The notes: generated from the letters alone by a model not told the origin. A stretch of DNA of 64,000 nucleotides from Streptomyces antibioticus (GCF_001514065.1 NZ_KQ948430.1:1-64000); one strand, 5' to 3'; positions 54,044 to 63,725 are shown, numbered from the stretch's first letter. Numbers and translations are program-made.

Positions 54044-54484
54044 TCAGATGCGGGGAGGCCTGGCCTCGTAGGGGGTCGACAGCACCACCGTGGTCCGGGT
54101 CGAGACGCCTGCCAGCGACCGCAGCCGCGCCAGCAGCTCCTCCAGCTCGTGCGGGGTGGCCACCCGCACCTTGAGGATGTAGTTCTCGTCGCCCGCGACG
54201 CTGTGGCAGGCCTCGATCTCGGGCACGCCGGCCAGGCGGTCCGCGATGTCGTCGGGGGCGCTGGGGTCGAACGGTTTCACCGAGATGAAAGCCGTCATGG
54301 GCAGCCCGACGGCCTCCGGGTCGACGACCGCGGCATATCCACGAATGACGCCACGCTGCTCCAGCCGGCGCACCCGCTGGTGCACGGCCGACGTGGACAG
54401 GCCCGTGGCCTTGCCGAGGTCTGTGTAACTCATCCGCCCGTCCTTGACGAGCAGCTGCACGATCTGACGGTCCAGCTCCTCCAT
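54044..54484 (-). CDS. Lrp/AsnC-family transcription regulator
   Basis: Regulator of 146 residues, normal for the family: an N-terminal helix-turn-helix with LDRQIVQLLVKDGRMSYTDLGKATGLSTSAVHQRVRRLEQRGVIRGY-type sequence, then the RAM ligand-binding domain (AFISVKPFDPSA, VAGDENYILKVRV, ELLARLRSLAGVSTRTTVVL). It probably senses an amino acid. The ATG at 54484 has no ribosome site, but TAAGTT nine bases upstream could be a -10 box of a leaderless transcript. It lies 46 bases upstream of the amidohydrolase start on the same strand, so cotranscription or regulation is possible. Confidence 0.92.
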   Translation of the reverse strand: MEELDRQIVQLLVKDGRMSYTDLGKATGLSTSAVHQRVRRLEQRGVIRGYAAVVDPEAVGLPMTAFISVKPFDPSAPDDIADRLAGVPEIEACHSVAGDENYILKVRVATPHELEELLARLRSLAGVSTRTTVVLSTPYEARPPRI

Positions 54485-54752
54485 GACGCAAGAACTTACA
54501 GCGCCCGTGATCTCCTCCGATACCTCGGCGGCCCAGGTCATGCCCGGTTCGTGATGTGGCGGAGAGCGGCCTGTGAGCCGGCTGGGGGACAAAAGGGCCG
54601 CGCCGGGCACCTGCGTGCGGCATGTGACGAACGCCACAGCCCCCGAACGGTCTCCGTGATGTTCTCGTGATTACCCCCGAGACGGGGCGGGAAGTGCTTG
54701 CTGTGGTCGAGGCCGCAGCGCCTTCACGGCCCAGCCCGAGGGGGAGAATCCC

Positions 54753-55187
54753 ATGCAGAGTCTTAAGCGCCCTGGTCGTACCGCACCCAAGCGACTCCAG
54801 GCGGTCGCCGATCCCGAGCCGGAGGGCGTCGAACCCGACGCCCTCGACGACGAGCTCGACGCGTACGAGTCCTTCGAGATGTTCCGGGTGGTCTGCCCTG
54901 ACTGCGCGCAGCCCATCGCCCTCCTGGCGGACGAGGAGGTGCTTCCGGAGCACGCGCTGTGCGCCTCGCCCTGGAACCCCTTCGGCCTCACGGTCTGCGC
55001 CGGTACCGGCCGCCGGGCCGCCGACGCGCGGCCGGCCGACGAGGACGTCCAGCCCCAGGAGCAGGACACCGCCCTGCTGTTGACGCTCCCTCAGGGGCTC
55101 GACTGGCGGACCCAGCCCTTCTCGCACGTCGGCGGACCGGGCTCGCGCCCCATGCAGGTCCCCGCGATGCGGCGCCAGGCCGCCTGA
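54753..55187 (+). CDS. Conserved hypothetical protein with Cys-x2-Cys
   Basis: Soluble protein of 144 residues, family not recognised. A VCPDCAQPIALL segment (about residues 47-58) has one Cys-x2-Cys pair, with CASPW and CAGTG cysteines 20-30 residues later, which could complete a zinc site. The N-terminus is Asp/Glu-rich. The ATG follows GGGGGAGAATCCC, an excellent ribosome site, so the gene is real. It is convergent with the phosphotransferase gene. Confidence 0.72.
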   Translation: MQSLKRPGRTAPKRLQAVADPEPEGVEPDALDDELDAYESFEMFRVVCPDCAQPIALLADEEVLPEHALCASPWNPFGLTVCAGTGRRAADARPADEDVQPQEQDTALLLTLPQGLDWRTQPFSHVGGPGSRPMQVPAMRRQAA

Positions 55188-55209
55188 GCGCGCCCCCGAG
55201 AGGCACCGC

Positions 55210-56304
55210 TCAATCCCAGTAGCTGCCCTGCACCATGGCTCGCAGGCTGCCGTGGTGCAGGATCAGTGTGTCCGGGTCGGCCGGGACGACGACTTCACCG
55301 AAGTGCACCTGCCGGTAGGCGACGCGCAGCATGACGATCGCCTGCCGCAGAGCGGCGTACAGGGTGTAGAAGTCCATGTCGCGCGGGATGTGACCGGTGA
55401 GTTCGGCGTAGCGCGCCTCGACGCGGTCGCGGCGCAGGAGGTCCGGCAGTCCGCGCTGGCCGAAGGCTTCGGTGAGGTCCTGGAAGAAGCGGTGCAGATA
55501 CACGGTCCAGCCGAGGTCGACCTCGCGTGGGGCGAGCGCCGCCATCTCCCAGTCGAGGACGGCTGCGGGGGCGAAGCCGTCGTAGACGACGTTCCCGATG
55601 CGCGCGTCACCCCAGTTGAGGACGGGCGGGCCGGGTTCGCGCGGCCAGGTCTCCGCCAGCCGGTCGAAGGCCGCCTCGATGAGCGGTGAGCGGGCGACAC
55701 CGTCGACGACCCAGTCGTAGTAGGCCCGTTGGGCGGCGACATGGCGGCGCAGCGCGTCGCCCTCTCCGGGGAGTGCCAGGAACTGGGCTTCGGCCAACGG
55801 CACTTGATCGTGCAGCCGGGCCAACAACCCTATGGAGGCCACCTCCAGGCGCTCCCGCTCCTCGTCGCTCGCCGCGTGCAGCCAGTTGCCGTCATAGGTG
55901 TACGGCATGACGTCCGGCGGGACGCGGCCCGCCACGCGCTCCATCACGAAGAAGGGCGCGCCGAGCGGGCCGGGGTCCTCCTCCAGCCACAGCACTTTCG
56001 GCACCGGCAGGTCGGAGTGCTCCCCCACCACACGCATCGTCCGGTACTGGCGGACCATGTCGTAGACCGGGAAGACGGTGTACGCCGCCGGGTCCGCCGC
56101 AAGCCTCAACACGCAGGCCCTCAAGGGTGGTTCGGGATGCTCGATGTCGAAGAGGAGGGTCTCGCTGGACATCCCGTTGGAGGCGGGGACGGTCACGCCG
56201 ACGGCCTTCGCGCCGGGGAGCCGGGTGTCGAGCCAGGCGGTGAGGCGGCGCGCGAGGTCCTCCGGGTCACGGGTGGTCGTACGGGGCCGAGGCGCCGTGG
56301 CCAT
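55210..56304 (-). CDS. APH/ACAD10-type phosphotransferase family protein
   Basis: Protein-kinase-like phosphotransferase of 364 residues, related to aminoglycoside phosphotransferases and to the N-terminal kinase domain of mammalian ACAD10/11. Visible are PASNGMSSETLLFDIE (nucleotide loop), FFVMERVAGRVPP (hinge), VLNWGDARIGNVVYDG (catalytic loop; Asp in the HGD position reads WGD) and VLDWEMAALAPREVDLGWTVY (metal Asp, D-W-E). ACAD11-type kinases phosphorylate 4-hydroxy acyl-CoA. Strong ribosome site AAGGAGG before the ATG. It follows the DUF7064-like gene by 47 bases and is probably its operon partner, suggesting lipid-acid catabolism rather than antibiotic resistance. Confidence 0.87.
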   Translation of the reverse strand: MATAPRPRTTTRDPEDLARRLTAWLDTRLPGAKAVGVTVPASNGMSSETLLFDIEHPEPPLRACVLRLAADPAAYTVFPVYDMVRQYRTMRVVGEHSDLPVPKVLWLEEDPGPLGAPFFVMERVAGRVPPDVMPYTYDGNWLHAASDEERERLEVASIGLLARLHDQVPLAEAQFLALPGEGDALRRHVAAQRAYYDWVVDGVARSPLIEAAFDRLAETWPREPGPPVLNWGDARIGNVVYDGFAPAAVLDWEMAALAPREVDLGWTVYLHRFFQDLTEAFGQRGLPDLLRRDRVEARYAELTGHIPRDMDFYTLYAALRQAIVMLRVAYRQVHFGEVVVPADPDTLILHHGSLRAMVQGSYWD

Positions 56305-56351
56305 GGGGCAACCTCCTTGTGGAACAACGGAGAGGGACGTGGCGCAGCCGC

Positions 56352-57452
56352 CTAAGGGGCGACGGAGTCGAAGCCGGTGAAGCCGCTCGGGTCGTGCCGT
56401 CCGAACGAGCCGTGTTCGAAGATGCCGTGCCCGACCTGTCCGTCGAGGCGGAAGCGGGCGGCGTGGTCGGTGACCCCGTACGCGGCCAGGGTGTGCGGCT
56501 CAGCGAGGTCGTAGGTACGGCGGTCGGTCCAGCCGTGGCCGTGCCAGGTGCCGTGCTGCCAGTCGTCGGCGGGCGGGTAGCCGGCGCCGAGCGCGAGCGG
56601 GGAGGAGGTGAGGATCTCCACCTCCAGCTCCTGGGGCTTGCGCGGGTCTCCGAGGTGGAGGAGCGCTCGTTCGGGGTGCCGGGTGCCGGGGCGGTAGGTG
56701 ATCTCGGCCTGCGGCCAGCCGAGTTGGCGGTCGCGCCGGCCGGGACGGACCAGGGTGGCGTCGTTGAGGGTGCGGTAGCCGTCGGCGTCCTCCTGGACGA
56801 TCACCATCAGGAAGCGGTCCGCGAATCGGACGGGGCACCAGATCCAGTGGAAGCCCTCGGTGGGATGTTCCGCCGCGAGCCGGCCGCCTTCCTCGCCCGG
56901 TATCGGCCGCACACCCCAGCTGCGGTCCCGGGTGCCGGTCCACCCCTCCGGCGTGACCCGGAACTCCTCGCCGGCCGCGCGCACGACACCCGCCACGCTC
57001 CCGGCCTGCACGAACCGCCGCCCCTCCAGGGTGAGCCGGTCACCCCGGCGCTGGACGTGATGGGGTTCCCACAGGGCCGGGAAGCCGGCGGTCCAGGAGA
57101 GGTCGTACGACAACGTCTCGTCGTCGCAGACCAGGCGCAGCCGGCGCAGTGGCTCCTCGACCTCGATCCGGAGCGGGCCGACCTCCAGGCGCATCCGGTC
57201 CTCGCCGAGCGCGTCCGAGGCGCGCACCGCGTGCAGGACCTGACCGGTGCGCAAGGTGGCGTACGCGTCGATCACACCCAGGTTCGGATACACCCCGAGC
57301 CCGAGGATCAGCAGCGCACGGCCCTCGTGGTCCAGGACGTGGAAGATGCAGCGGTCGTAGGCGTTCCGGTCACCGGTCGCCACGTGCTTCATGGAGAGGG
57401 GCACCTGGTGCACCGGGTACTCGTCGAGCGGTACGGGGCGGTCGTCGGCCAC
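56352..57452 (-). CDS. DUF7064/CrtC-AttH-like lipocalin-type protein
   Basis: Protein of 366 residues with an all-beta look: repeated Gly/Asp turns and aromatic strands (RSWGVRPIPGEEGG, FHWIWCPVRFADRFLMVIVQED) as in the CrtC/AttH-like lipocalin proteins (DUF7064/7065) that often accompany steroid and long-chain acid catabolic genes. I assign the fold with moderate confidence only. The GTG at 57452, right after AGGGAGGCTTGCC, is the best start; a frame from 57497 is open but lacks a ribosome site. First gene of a pair with the phosphotransferase; the inverted repeat CTGACGGTACGTCAG lies 27 bases upstream. Confidence 0.75.
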   Translation of the reverse strand: MADDRPVPLDEYPVHQVPLSMKHVATGDRNAYDRCIFHVLDHEGRALLILGLGVYPNLGVIDAYATLRTGQVLHAVRASDALGEDRMRLEVGPLRIEVEEPLRRLRLVCDDETLSYDLSWTAGFPALWEPHHVQRRGDRLTLEGRRFVQAGSVAGVVRAAGEEFRVTPEGWTGTRDRSWGVRPIPGEEGGRLAAEHPTEGFHWIWCPVRFADRFLMVIVQEDADGYRTLNDATLVRPGRRDRQLGWPQAEITYRPGTRHPERALLHLGDPRKPQELEVEILTSSPLALGAGYPPADDWQHGTWHGHGWTDRRTYDLAEPHTLAAYGVTDHAARFRLDGQVGHGIFEHGSFGRHDPSGFTGFDSVAP

Positions 57453-57478
57453 GGCAAGCCTCCCTGGAGACGGCTGGG

Positions 57479-57493
57479 CTGACGGTACGTCAG
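57479..57493. promoter_or_regulatory. CTGACG-N3-CGTCAG operator candidate
   Basis: CTGACG-GTA-CGTCAG is a perfect inverted repeat 27 bases before the DUF7064-like gene start. The same half-sites and spacer length occur at 9641-9655 before the DUF35-thiolase operon. This suggests a common TetR-type regulator of lipid/CoA genes. Confidence 0.7.
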
Positions 57494-57587
57494 ACATCCG
57501 TCGGAGGCCAGACCCGGAGACGCCCGTGAACTCACGCTCGATTCAGCCGACGGGTGACCTGCCCGACCGCCCCGGCGTTGCCCTGGT

Positions 57588-57830
57588 ATGACCCCCACAT
57601 ATGCAGCGACCGGGCGTCAGCGCCGAGTGTTCGTGCCGCCGCCCGCAGAATCGGTTCCGCCGCCACAGCAGCCGGATCCGCCGATCTACCGCGACCTGAT
57701 GCGGACGTGGGCCGACCGGGGCCGGACCCTGCCCGGGCGCCACGACCCGGAGTGGGTCAGGCTCGCGGCGCCGCAGGTCAGACCCGGTCAGTTCAGCGCG
57801 TCTCCGGCCCCGCCAGGTGACGGGCGATGA
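57588..57830 (+). CDS. Small proline-rich protein, overlapping acyl-CoA dehydrogenase gene
   Basis: An 80-residue frame with Streptomyces-type third-position GC. The first third is Pro-rich (VPPPAESVPPPQQPDPP); the rest, with RDLMRTWADRGRTLPG and HDPEWVRLA, is not low-complexity. It has no strong ribosome site. Its last 38 bases overlap the 3' end of the convergent acyl-CoA dehydrogenase gene. Short proteins of this appearance are common beside this locus in Streptomyces, but I cannot confirm it; it may be a chance frame. Confidence 0.5.
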   Translation: MTPTYAATGRQRRVFVPPPAESVPPPQQPDPPIYRDLMRTWADRGRTLPGRHDPEWVRLAAPQVRPGQFSASPAPPGDGR

Positions 57831-58965
57831 CCATCCGCTGGATCTGGTTGGTGCCCTCGACGATCTGCAGGACCTTGGCCTCGCGCATATAGCGCTCCAC
57901 CGGGAAGTCCGCGGTGTAGCCGTACCCACCGAGCACCTGGACGGCGTCCGTGGTGACCTTCATCGCCGTGTCCGTGCAGTGCAGCTTGGCCATCGCCGCC
58001 TGCTTGGCGAACGGCCGGCCCGCGTCCCGCAGCCGCGCCGCCGACAGGTACAGGGCGCGGCCCGCCTCGATCTGGGTCGCCATGTCGGCGAGCATGAAGC
58101 GCAGCCCCTGGAAGTCGGCGATGGGCTTGCCGAACTGCCGCCGCTGCGTCGCGTACCCCACGGCCGCGTCCAGCGCCGCCTGGGCCACGCCGATCGCGCA
58201 GGCCGCGATGCCGAGCCGCCCGGAGTCGAGTGCGGCGAGGGCGATCGCGAAGCCCTGGCCCTCGTCGCCGATCCGCCGGTCGTCGCCGACGCGCACGCCG
58301 TCGAAGTGGACCTGGGCGGTGGGCGAGCCCTTCATGCCCATCTTCTTCTCCGGCAGCGCCCCGCTGAGGCCCGCCGTGTCACCGGGCACCAGGAAGGCCG
58401 TGATCCCGCGGGCACCCTCCTCGCCGGTGCGGGCCATGACGGTGTAGAAGTCGGCGATGCCGCCGTGCGTGATCCAGGCCTTGGTGCCCGCGATGACCCA
58501 GTCGTCGCCATCCCGGACCGCCCTGGTCCGCAGGGACGCGGCGTCCGAGCCGGACGCCGGCTCGGAGAGGCAGTACGCGCCGAGCAGGCCGCCGCCGAGC
58601 ATTGCGGGCAGGTGCTCGACCTGCTGCTCCTTGGTGCCGTAGGCCGCCAGGGCGTAGGAGGCGAGGGTGTGCACGCTAACCCCGAGGCCGACGGTGAGCC
58701 GGGCCGCGGCGAGCTCTTCGAGGACCTGGAGGTAGACCTCGTAGGGCTGGTCGCCGCCGCCGTACTCGGCGTCGTAGGGCAGTCCGAGCAGTCCGGACTC
58801 CGAGAGCAGGGTGAAGACCTCGCGCGGGAAGTGTCCCGCGTCCTCCTCCTCGGCCGCCTTCGGGGCGATCTCTCGCTGCGCGATGTCGCGGACGAGCGAG
58901 ATCAGGTCCCGGGCCTCGTCCGTGGGCAGTTGCCGGTCCACCGGCTGCGGGGCGCGCTCAGGCAT
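57793..58965 (-). CDS. Acyl-CoA dehydrogenase
   Basis: FAD-dependent acyl-CoA dehydrogenase of 390 residues for the first step of beta-oxidation or amino-acid-derived acyl-CoA degradation. Family blocks are YCLSEPASGSDAASL (FAD contact), WITHGGIADFYTVMART, QRRQFGKPIADFQGLRFMLADM and the C-terminal VLGGYGYTADFPVERYMREAKVLQIVEGTNQIQ, in which Glu370 of IVEGTNQ is the catalytic base. The ATG at 58965 lies nine bases after GGAGGAG; the in-frame extension to 58992 is not needed. Monocistronic, about 340 bases from the divergent chitinase gene. Chain-length preference cannot be told. Confidence 0.93.
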   Translation of the reverse strand: MPERAPQPVDRQLPTDEARDLISLVRDIAQREIAPKAAEEEDAGHFPREVFTLLSESGLLGLPYDAEYGGGDQPYEVYLQVLEELAAARLTVGLGVSVHTLASYALAAYGTKEQQVEHLPAMLGGGLLGAYCLSEPASGSDAASLRTRAVRDGDDWVIAGTKAWITHGGIADFYTVMARTGEEGARGITAFLVPGDTAGLSGALPEKKMGMKGSPTAQVHFDGVRVGDDRRIGDEGQGFAIALAALDSGRLGIAACAIGVAQAALDAAVGYATQRRQFGKPIADFQGLRFMLADMATQIEAGRALYLSAARLRDAGRPFAKQAAMAKLHCTDTAMKVTTDAVQVLGGYGYTADFPVERYMREAKVLQIVEGTNQIQRMVIARHLAGPETR

Positions 58966-59302
58966 GGCGACGCTCTCCTCCCTGTCGGGCACATCGACGG
59001 ACGCGCGCCTTGGGTGGGGCGACTCCGCCGGGGTCTGGCTGAGGGCTGTGCCGATGCTCGCACCCCCGGGTCTCGGAAGCTGCTGACCAGCGGCTCTGCG
59101 CTGTGAGTATGCCCGATCGGCGGCACCGAGTCACCAGTTAACGACCGCTTACTTCAGGAAACCTGGAGCGGAGCTCAAGGGGCACGAAATTGGTCCGAAC
59201 CATTGACGTACTGGTCTAGTCCTCCTACGGTGACGGATCAACGCCTTACCGCGTTCATGCCAATCGGCGCATGCTCCCCTCTCCCCCACGAGGAGACACC
59301 CG
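58966..59302. promoter_or_regulatory. Divergent control region of acyl-CoA dehydrogenase and chitinase
   Basis: A 337-base gap without a gene. The half near the chitinase carries two DasR-like sites (59189-59225), annotated separately, and the chitinase ribosome site GAGGAGACACCCG. The other half serves the acyl-CoA dehydrogenase; no clear operator was found there. Confidence 0.6.
59189..59225 (+). promoter_or_regulatory. Chitinase promoter direct repeats / DasR-like sites
   Basis: Two imperfect repeats of the form TGGTCyrrrCC: ATTGGTCCGAACCATT (59189-59204) and ACTGGTCTAGTCCTCC (59210-59225), 19 bases apart centre to centre. They match the DasR consensus ACTGGTCTAGACCACT and the paired direct repeats found before many Streptomyces chitinase genes, about 78-114 bases upstream of the ATG. 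DasR and possibly a second factor would give chitin induction and glucose repression. Confidence 0.82.
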
Positions 59303-60538
<1,236 letters not shown>

Positions 60539-60558
60539 CAGCAGGGACGGGGACCTCG

Positions 60559-60584
60559 GGGCGGAGGCGCGGAAGTCTCCGCCC
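60559..60584. terminator. Terminator between chitinase and TetR gene
   Basis: Eight-base stem GGGCGGAG (60559-60566) / CTCCGCCC (60577-60584) with a 10-base loop, between the convergent stops of the chitinase and the TetR regulator genes. Confidence 0.7.
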
Positions 60585-60588
60585 TCCG

Positions 60589-61251
60589 TCAGCCCTCGTC
60601 GCGGCGGGCCGGTTCCGGGGCCGGGTAGGAAGGGTCGAGCTCCTCGATGGCGCGCAGCGCGCCGCCCAGGGTCTTCACCAGGAGCTCGCGCATGGTGTCG
60701 CGGGGCAGTTCGGGGCGGTCGATCCAGTCGAGGGTGGCGCCCTCGACGCTGCACACCCAGGACACCAGGCCCATGCGGGCCAGCGGGGCGATGTCGGTGC
60801 GGCCGTAGGCGCCTTCGGCGATGGTCGCCACGATCGCCTCGCGCACCCCGTCCCGGATGGCGTGCACCTCGGTGTCGAAGCCGACGCCGCCGCTGACCAC
60901 CGTGCGGTAGGCGGCCTGGTTGTGCTCGGCGTAGCGCAGATAGCTGTCGATCGTGCGCTGCACCCGGTCCACCTGGGGCAGTTGGAGGCCGCTCGCCGCG
61001 AAGGTGACCAGGTCGGCGACGGAGTCCTGGATGATCGCCAGGTAGTAGCCGCGCTTGGACTGGAAGTAGTAGTAGATCAGCCCCTTGGCGACGTGCGCCT
61101 GACGGGCGATGTCGTCCATGGAGAGCGCGTCGTACGACGTGTCGGCGAACAACCGCCGCCCGATCGCGATGAGTTCGGCGCGGCGTGCGACCGAGCGCTC
61201 GGTGCCGCGCGCCCGTGGCCGGGCGGCTGCACGCTGATCACTGATATTCAA
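60589..61251 (-). CDS. TetR-family transcription regulator
   Basis: Regulator of 220 residues: an N-terminal helix-turn-helix (LIAIGRRLFADTSYDALSMDDIARQAHVAKGLIYYYFQSKRG, about residues 27-70) and a C-terminal ligand-binding helical domain of normal size. The start is TTG 61251 after AGGGTCGAAA. It is convergent with the chitinase and upstream is a 48-residue membrane-protein gene on the same strand. Target unknown; it could control the small protein or nearby genes, and it is a candidate, not a proven match, for the CTGACG-N3-CGTCAG sites. Confidence 0.9.
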   Translation of the reverse strand: MNISDQRAAARPRARGTERSVARRAELIAIGRRLFADTSYDALSMDDIARQAHVAKGLIYYYFQSKRGYYLAIIQDSVADLVTFAASGLQLPQVDRVQRTIDSYLRYAEHNQAAYRTVVSGGVGFDTEVHAIRDGVREAIVATIAEGAYGRTDIAPLARMGLVSWVCSVEGATLDWIDRPELPRDTMRELLVKTLGGALRAIEELDPSYPAPEPARRDEG

Positions 61252-61316
61252 TTTCGACCCTGGTCTCGGGCTGATGGCGGGACACCCGCAGTATGTCAGG
61301 TCAAGCAGGAGTCAGG

Positions 61317-61463
61317 TCACAGAAGGCCGAGCTGGGTCACGAGCATCGCGATCACCACGACGAGCGTCCAGCCCGCGATGTGTTCGAGGACCTTGGGGCC
61401 GTCGTCCTGGGGGCCGCCGGTACGGGTGCGGGCCCGGGCGGCGGTGGTTGTTGATGCGGTCAT
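61317..61463 (-). CDS. Small membrane protein (48 aa)
   Basis: A 48-residue reading frame beginning with ATG at 61463, four bases after AAGGTGG. It has a Thr/Arg-rich N-terminus, DDGPKVLEHIAG, and one hydrophobic helix at the C-terminus (WTLVVVIAMLVTQLGLL). Strong third-position GC bias and the good ribosome site make it convincing despite its size. It is too short for most gene finders. It lies 65 bases upstream of the TetR gene on the same strand, so the two may be cotranscribed. Function unknown. Confidence 0.75.
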   Translation of the reverse strand: MTASTTTAARARTRTGGPQDDGPKVLEHIAGWTLVVVIAMLVTQLGLL

Positions 61464-61547
61464 TCGTCCACCTTGCCACCGGCCGGGGCTTTTGCGGCCG
61501 AGACCTTGGTCACAGGGCCCCGGCGCGCACCGGGGCCCCGTTCCGCC

Positions 61548-62903
61548 TCAGCGCACTCCCACCGCCGCGAGCGCCTTGCACTGCCGCGGGGTCGGCCGGG
61601 CCGGGAAGTACAGGTAGCAGACGCCGCCTGTGCCGGAGACCACCTTGCCGCTGGCGTTGTACCGCTTGGTACGGAGCCAGATCTTCTCCCACTCGGCCCT
61701 CTTGTAGACCCTGCGCACCGCCTCGTCGCTCGGCGAGGCCGGGTCGTTGGCGATCACATCGCCCTCGGCGGTGAAGCCGATGACGGTCATCAGGTGCCCG
61801 GAGGTGCCGTACCCCGCCCCGGTGAGCTCCTCCTTGAGGAACGACTGGGACGTTATGGCCGGGATGCCGGCCGCGATCAGCGTCTCCAGGTCGGTGAGCG
61901 AGCCGAGCCGGGTGACCACGCCCTGGAGCCCGTCGAAGGTGGCCGCGTAGGCCGCGTTGAACGGCCAGTTGCCGCAGCCCGCGTACTGGTAGTCGAACGT
62001 GTACCGGGCCGCGTGGCACACCTGCGGATCGGCGTACGTGGGGTCGACCCAGGCCAGTTGCTCCGGGGTGAGCCGGCCGCCCCAGTACTCGATGATCATC
62101 TGCGAGGAGGTGGGGCTGCACCAGGCCTCGCCGCCGTTGTCGTACTCGGGGTACTGGCCGGCGTGGATCTCCTGCGAGTACCGCGGGACGCTCAGCTCCT
62201 GGGCCAGCCCGGGCGTGGAGGCCGGGACGGTGAAGCGGTCGGGGATGTCGGAGCCCATCGCGCCGAGCCGCCAGACGGTGGGGGTCTTCTTGGTGCCCGG
62301 CTTGCGGTAGAGGGTCAGCCGCAGGCGGTACGAGGTGAGGCGCAGCCCCGTCGCCGGGTCGTCGATCGCGAAGGTATCCGTCCAGATGCTGCTCTTGTCG
62401 TCCGTCTGGTCGTCCACCGAGGTCCGCCGGATGTCCTGGTCCCCGGCCGCCCAGCGGCCCATGACGTACCAGGGGGTGTCGGTGCCGTCGGAGTACGTGC
62501 CCTTCAGCTCCACCTGGAGCCAGGTGCCGTCCGGGGTGTGCGCGTTCCAGGACGCGATCGCCTCGGTCGAGGGGACGGCGAGCTTGTGGACGGGCGACGT
62601 CCAGCTCGCGTACTCCCAGTCGGCCGTCTTGCCGGTGTGCGGGTCGGTGTACCCGACGGTGCCCGCGGCGGTCCCGATGACCAGGCCCGGACGGGCGCCC
62701 GCGACGGCACGCGTGCCCTTGGCGAGACCGCCGCGCCAGTCGGCGTACGACGTCCAGAAACGGTTGTCGACGAGGCGGGCGGAGGCCTGGGCGGGACCTC
62801 CGGCACCGCTCGTGGCGACGGCCGGGCCCGCGCTGCCCGCGACCGCGGCGACGACCGCGGCGGTCAGAACGGCTCTCCGGGACGGCTGTTCGGCTCTGCT
62901 CAT
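61548..62903 (-). CDS. Exported C39-like cysteine peptidase
   Basis: Exported protein of 451 residues. The N-terminus has a twin-arginine signal (SRRAVLTAAVVAAVAGSAGPAVA), then a roughly 200-residue beta-rich N-terminal region and a C-terminal papain-like C39-family domain: GGEAWCSPTSSQMIIEYWG has the catalytic Cys and its oxyanion Gln, and SGHLMTVIGF the catalytic His. Members of this family process or degrade secreted proteins. The start is ATG 62903 (MSRAEQP); ATG 62921 is a longer alternative and neither has a strong ribosome site. Not linked to a bacteriocin ABC exporter. Confidence 0.86.
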   Translation of the reverse strand: MSRAEQPSRRAVLTAAVVAAVAGSAGPAVATSGAGGPAQASARLVDNRFWTSYADWRGGLAKGTRAVAGARPGLVIGTAAGTVGYTDPHTGKTADWEYASWTSPVHKLAVPSTEAIASWNAHTPDGTWLQVELKGTYSDGTDTPWYVMGRWAAGDQDIRRTSVDDQTDDKSSIWTDTFAIDDPATGLRLTSYRLRLTLYRKPGTKKTPTVWRLGAMGSDIPDRFTVPASTPGLAQELSVPRYSQEIHAGQYPEYDNGGEAWCSPTSSQMIIEYWGGRLTPEQLAWVDPTYADPQVCHAARYTFDYQYAGCGNWPFNAAYAATFDGLQGVVTRLGSLTDLETLIAAGIPAITSQSFLKEELTGAGYGTSGHLMTVIGFTAEGDVIANDPASPSDEAVRRVYKRAEWEKIWLRTKRYNASGKVVSGTGGVCYLYFPARPTPRQCKALAAVGVR

Positions 62904-63104
62904 GGACGGAACGACCCCCATAGTGTGTCCGAGTTCGGGCAGGTCCACTGCTCGTTCGTGCGCCAACTATGACCACAATCGACAGCCTCCTGCCAGCACT
63001 TCGAGCCATGCCACGCCCACGAATATTGGCCTACACCACTGGCATGACCTGCGACGGCTAAAGTGCACAGCGCTCACGCTCCCCCGACCCCCAGGAAACC
63101 GGCC

Positions 63105-63725
63105 ATGCGCGACCTCGTCTCCCGGCTCCGCCGGCTCCCCCCTTCCTGCGGGCCGGTCCGGCTGGTCGGTGTCGACGGACACGCCGGCTCGGGGAAGTCC
63201 ACGTTCGCCGGGCGGTTGGCGGCGGAGCTCGGCGGGGCGCCGGTGCTGCACCTCGACGACATCGCGAGCCACGCGGAGTTGTTCGACTGGACCGGGCGGC
63301 TGCTGGAGCAGGTGATCGAGCCGTGGCGGCGGGGCGAGAGCGCGCACTACGCCCCCTACGACTGGCACGCCCGGCGCTTCGGACCGCCACGGGATCTGCC
63401 CCCGGCCCCCGTGGTCCTCGTCGAAGGTGTCGGGGCCGGGCGGCGCGCCCTGCGACCGCACCTCGCCCAGCTGCTGTGGATGGAGTTGCCCCGCGAGGAG
63501 TCCTGGACCCGGGGGCGCTCCCGGGACGGAGCGGAGCAGCGGGAGTTCTGGGAGGGGTGGGTCCGGGCGGAACGCGCGCACTTCGCGGACGACCCTTCTC
63601 GGCCGTTCGCCGATCTTCTGGTGCGGCAGATGGAGAAGGGGTACGAGGTGCTCACCGGGCCTGCCGGGACCGTTGGACCGGACCAGAAAATCACTCAGGG
63701 TGAGGGACCATCCGCAGTGTGCTGA
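63105..63725 (+). CDS. P-loop kinase, uridine-kinase-like
   Basis: P-loop NTPase of 206 residues with VGVDGHAGSGKSTFAGRLA (Walker A) and the kinase motif VLHLDDIASHAELFDW, then VVLVEGVGAGRRALRPHL, the Walker B-type segment of uridine kinase/phosphoribulokinase relatives. A C-terminal region with arginines (ESWTRGRSRDGAEQREFWEGW) may form the LID. Substrate not certain: nucleoside or pantothenate-type. ATG 63105 is chosen from the start of the domain with AGGAAACCGGCC upstream; an in-frame GTG at 63063 would add 14 residues. Confidence 0.87.
   Translation: MRDLVSRLRRLPPSCGPVRLVGVDGHAGSGKSTFAGRLAAELGGAPVLHLDDIASHAELFDWTGRLLEQVIEPWRRGESAHYAPYDWHARRFGPPRDLPPAPVVLVEGVGAGRRALRPHLAQLLWMELPREESWTRGRSRDGAEQREFWEGWVRAERAHFADDPSRPFADLLVRQMEKGYEVLTGPAGTVGPDQKITQGEGPSAVC

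Noticed and set aside
55210-56304. Aminoglycoside resistance gene
   Set aside because: The kinase matches the ACAD10/11-type branch, with WGD instead of HGD, and sits with lipid-type genes.
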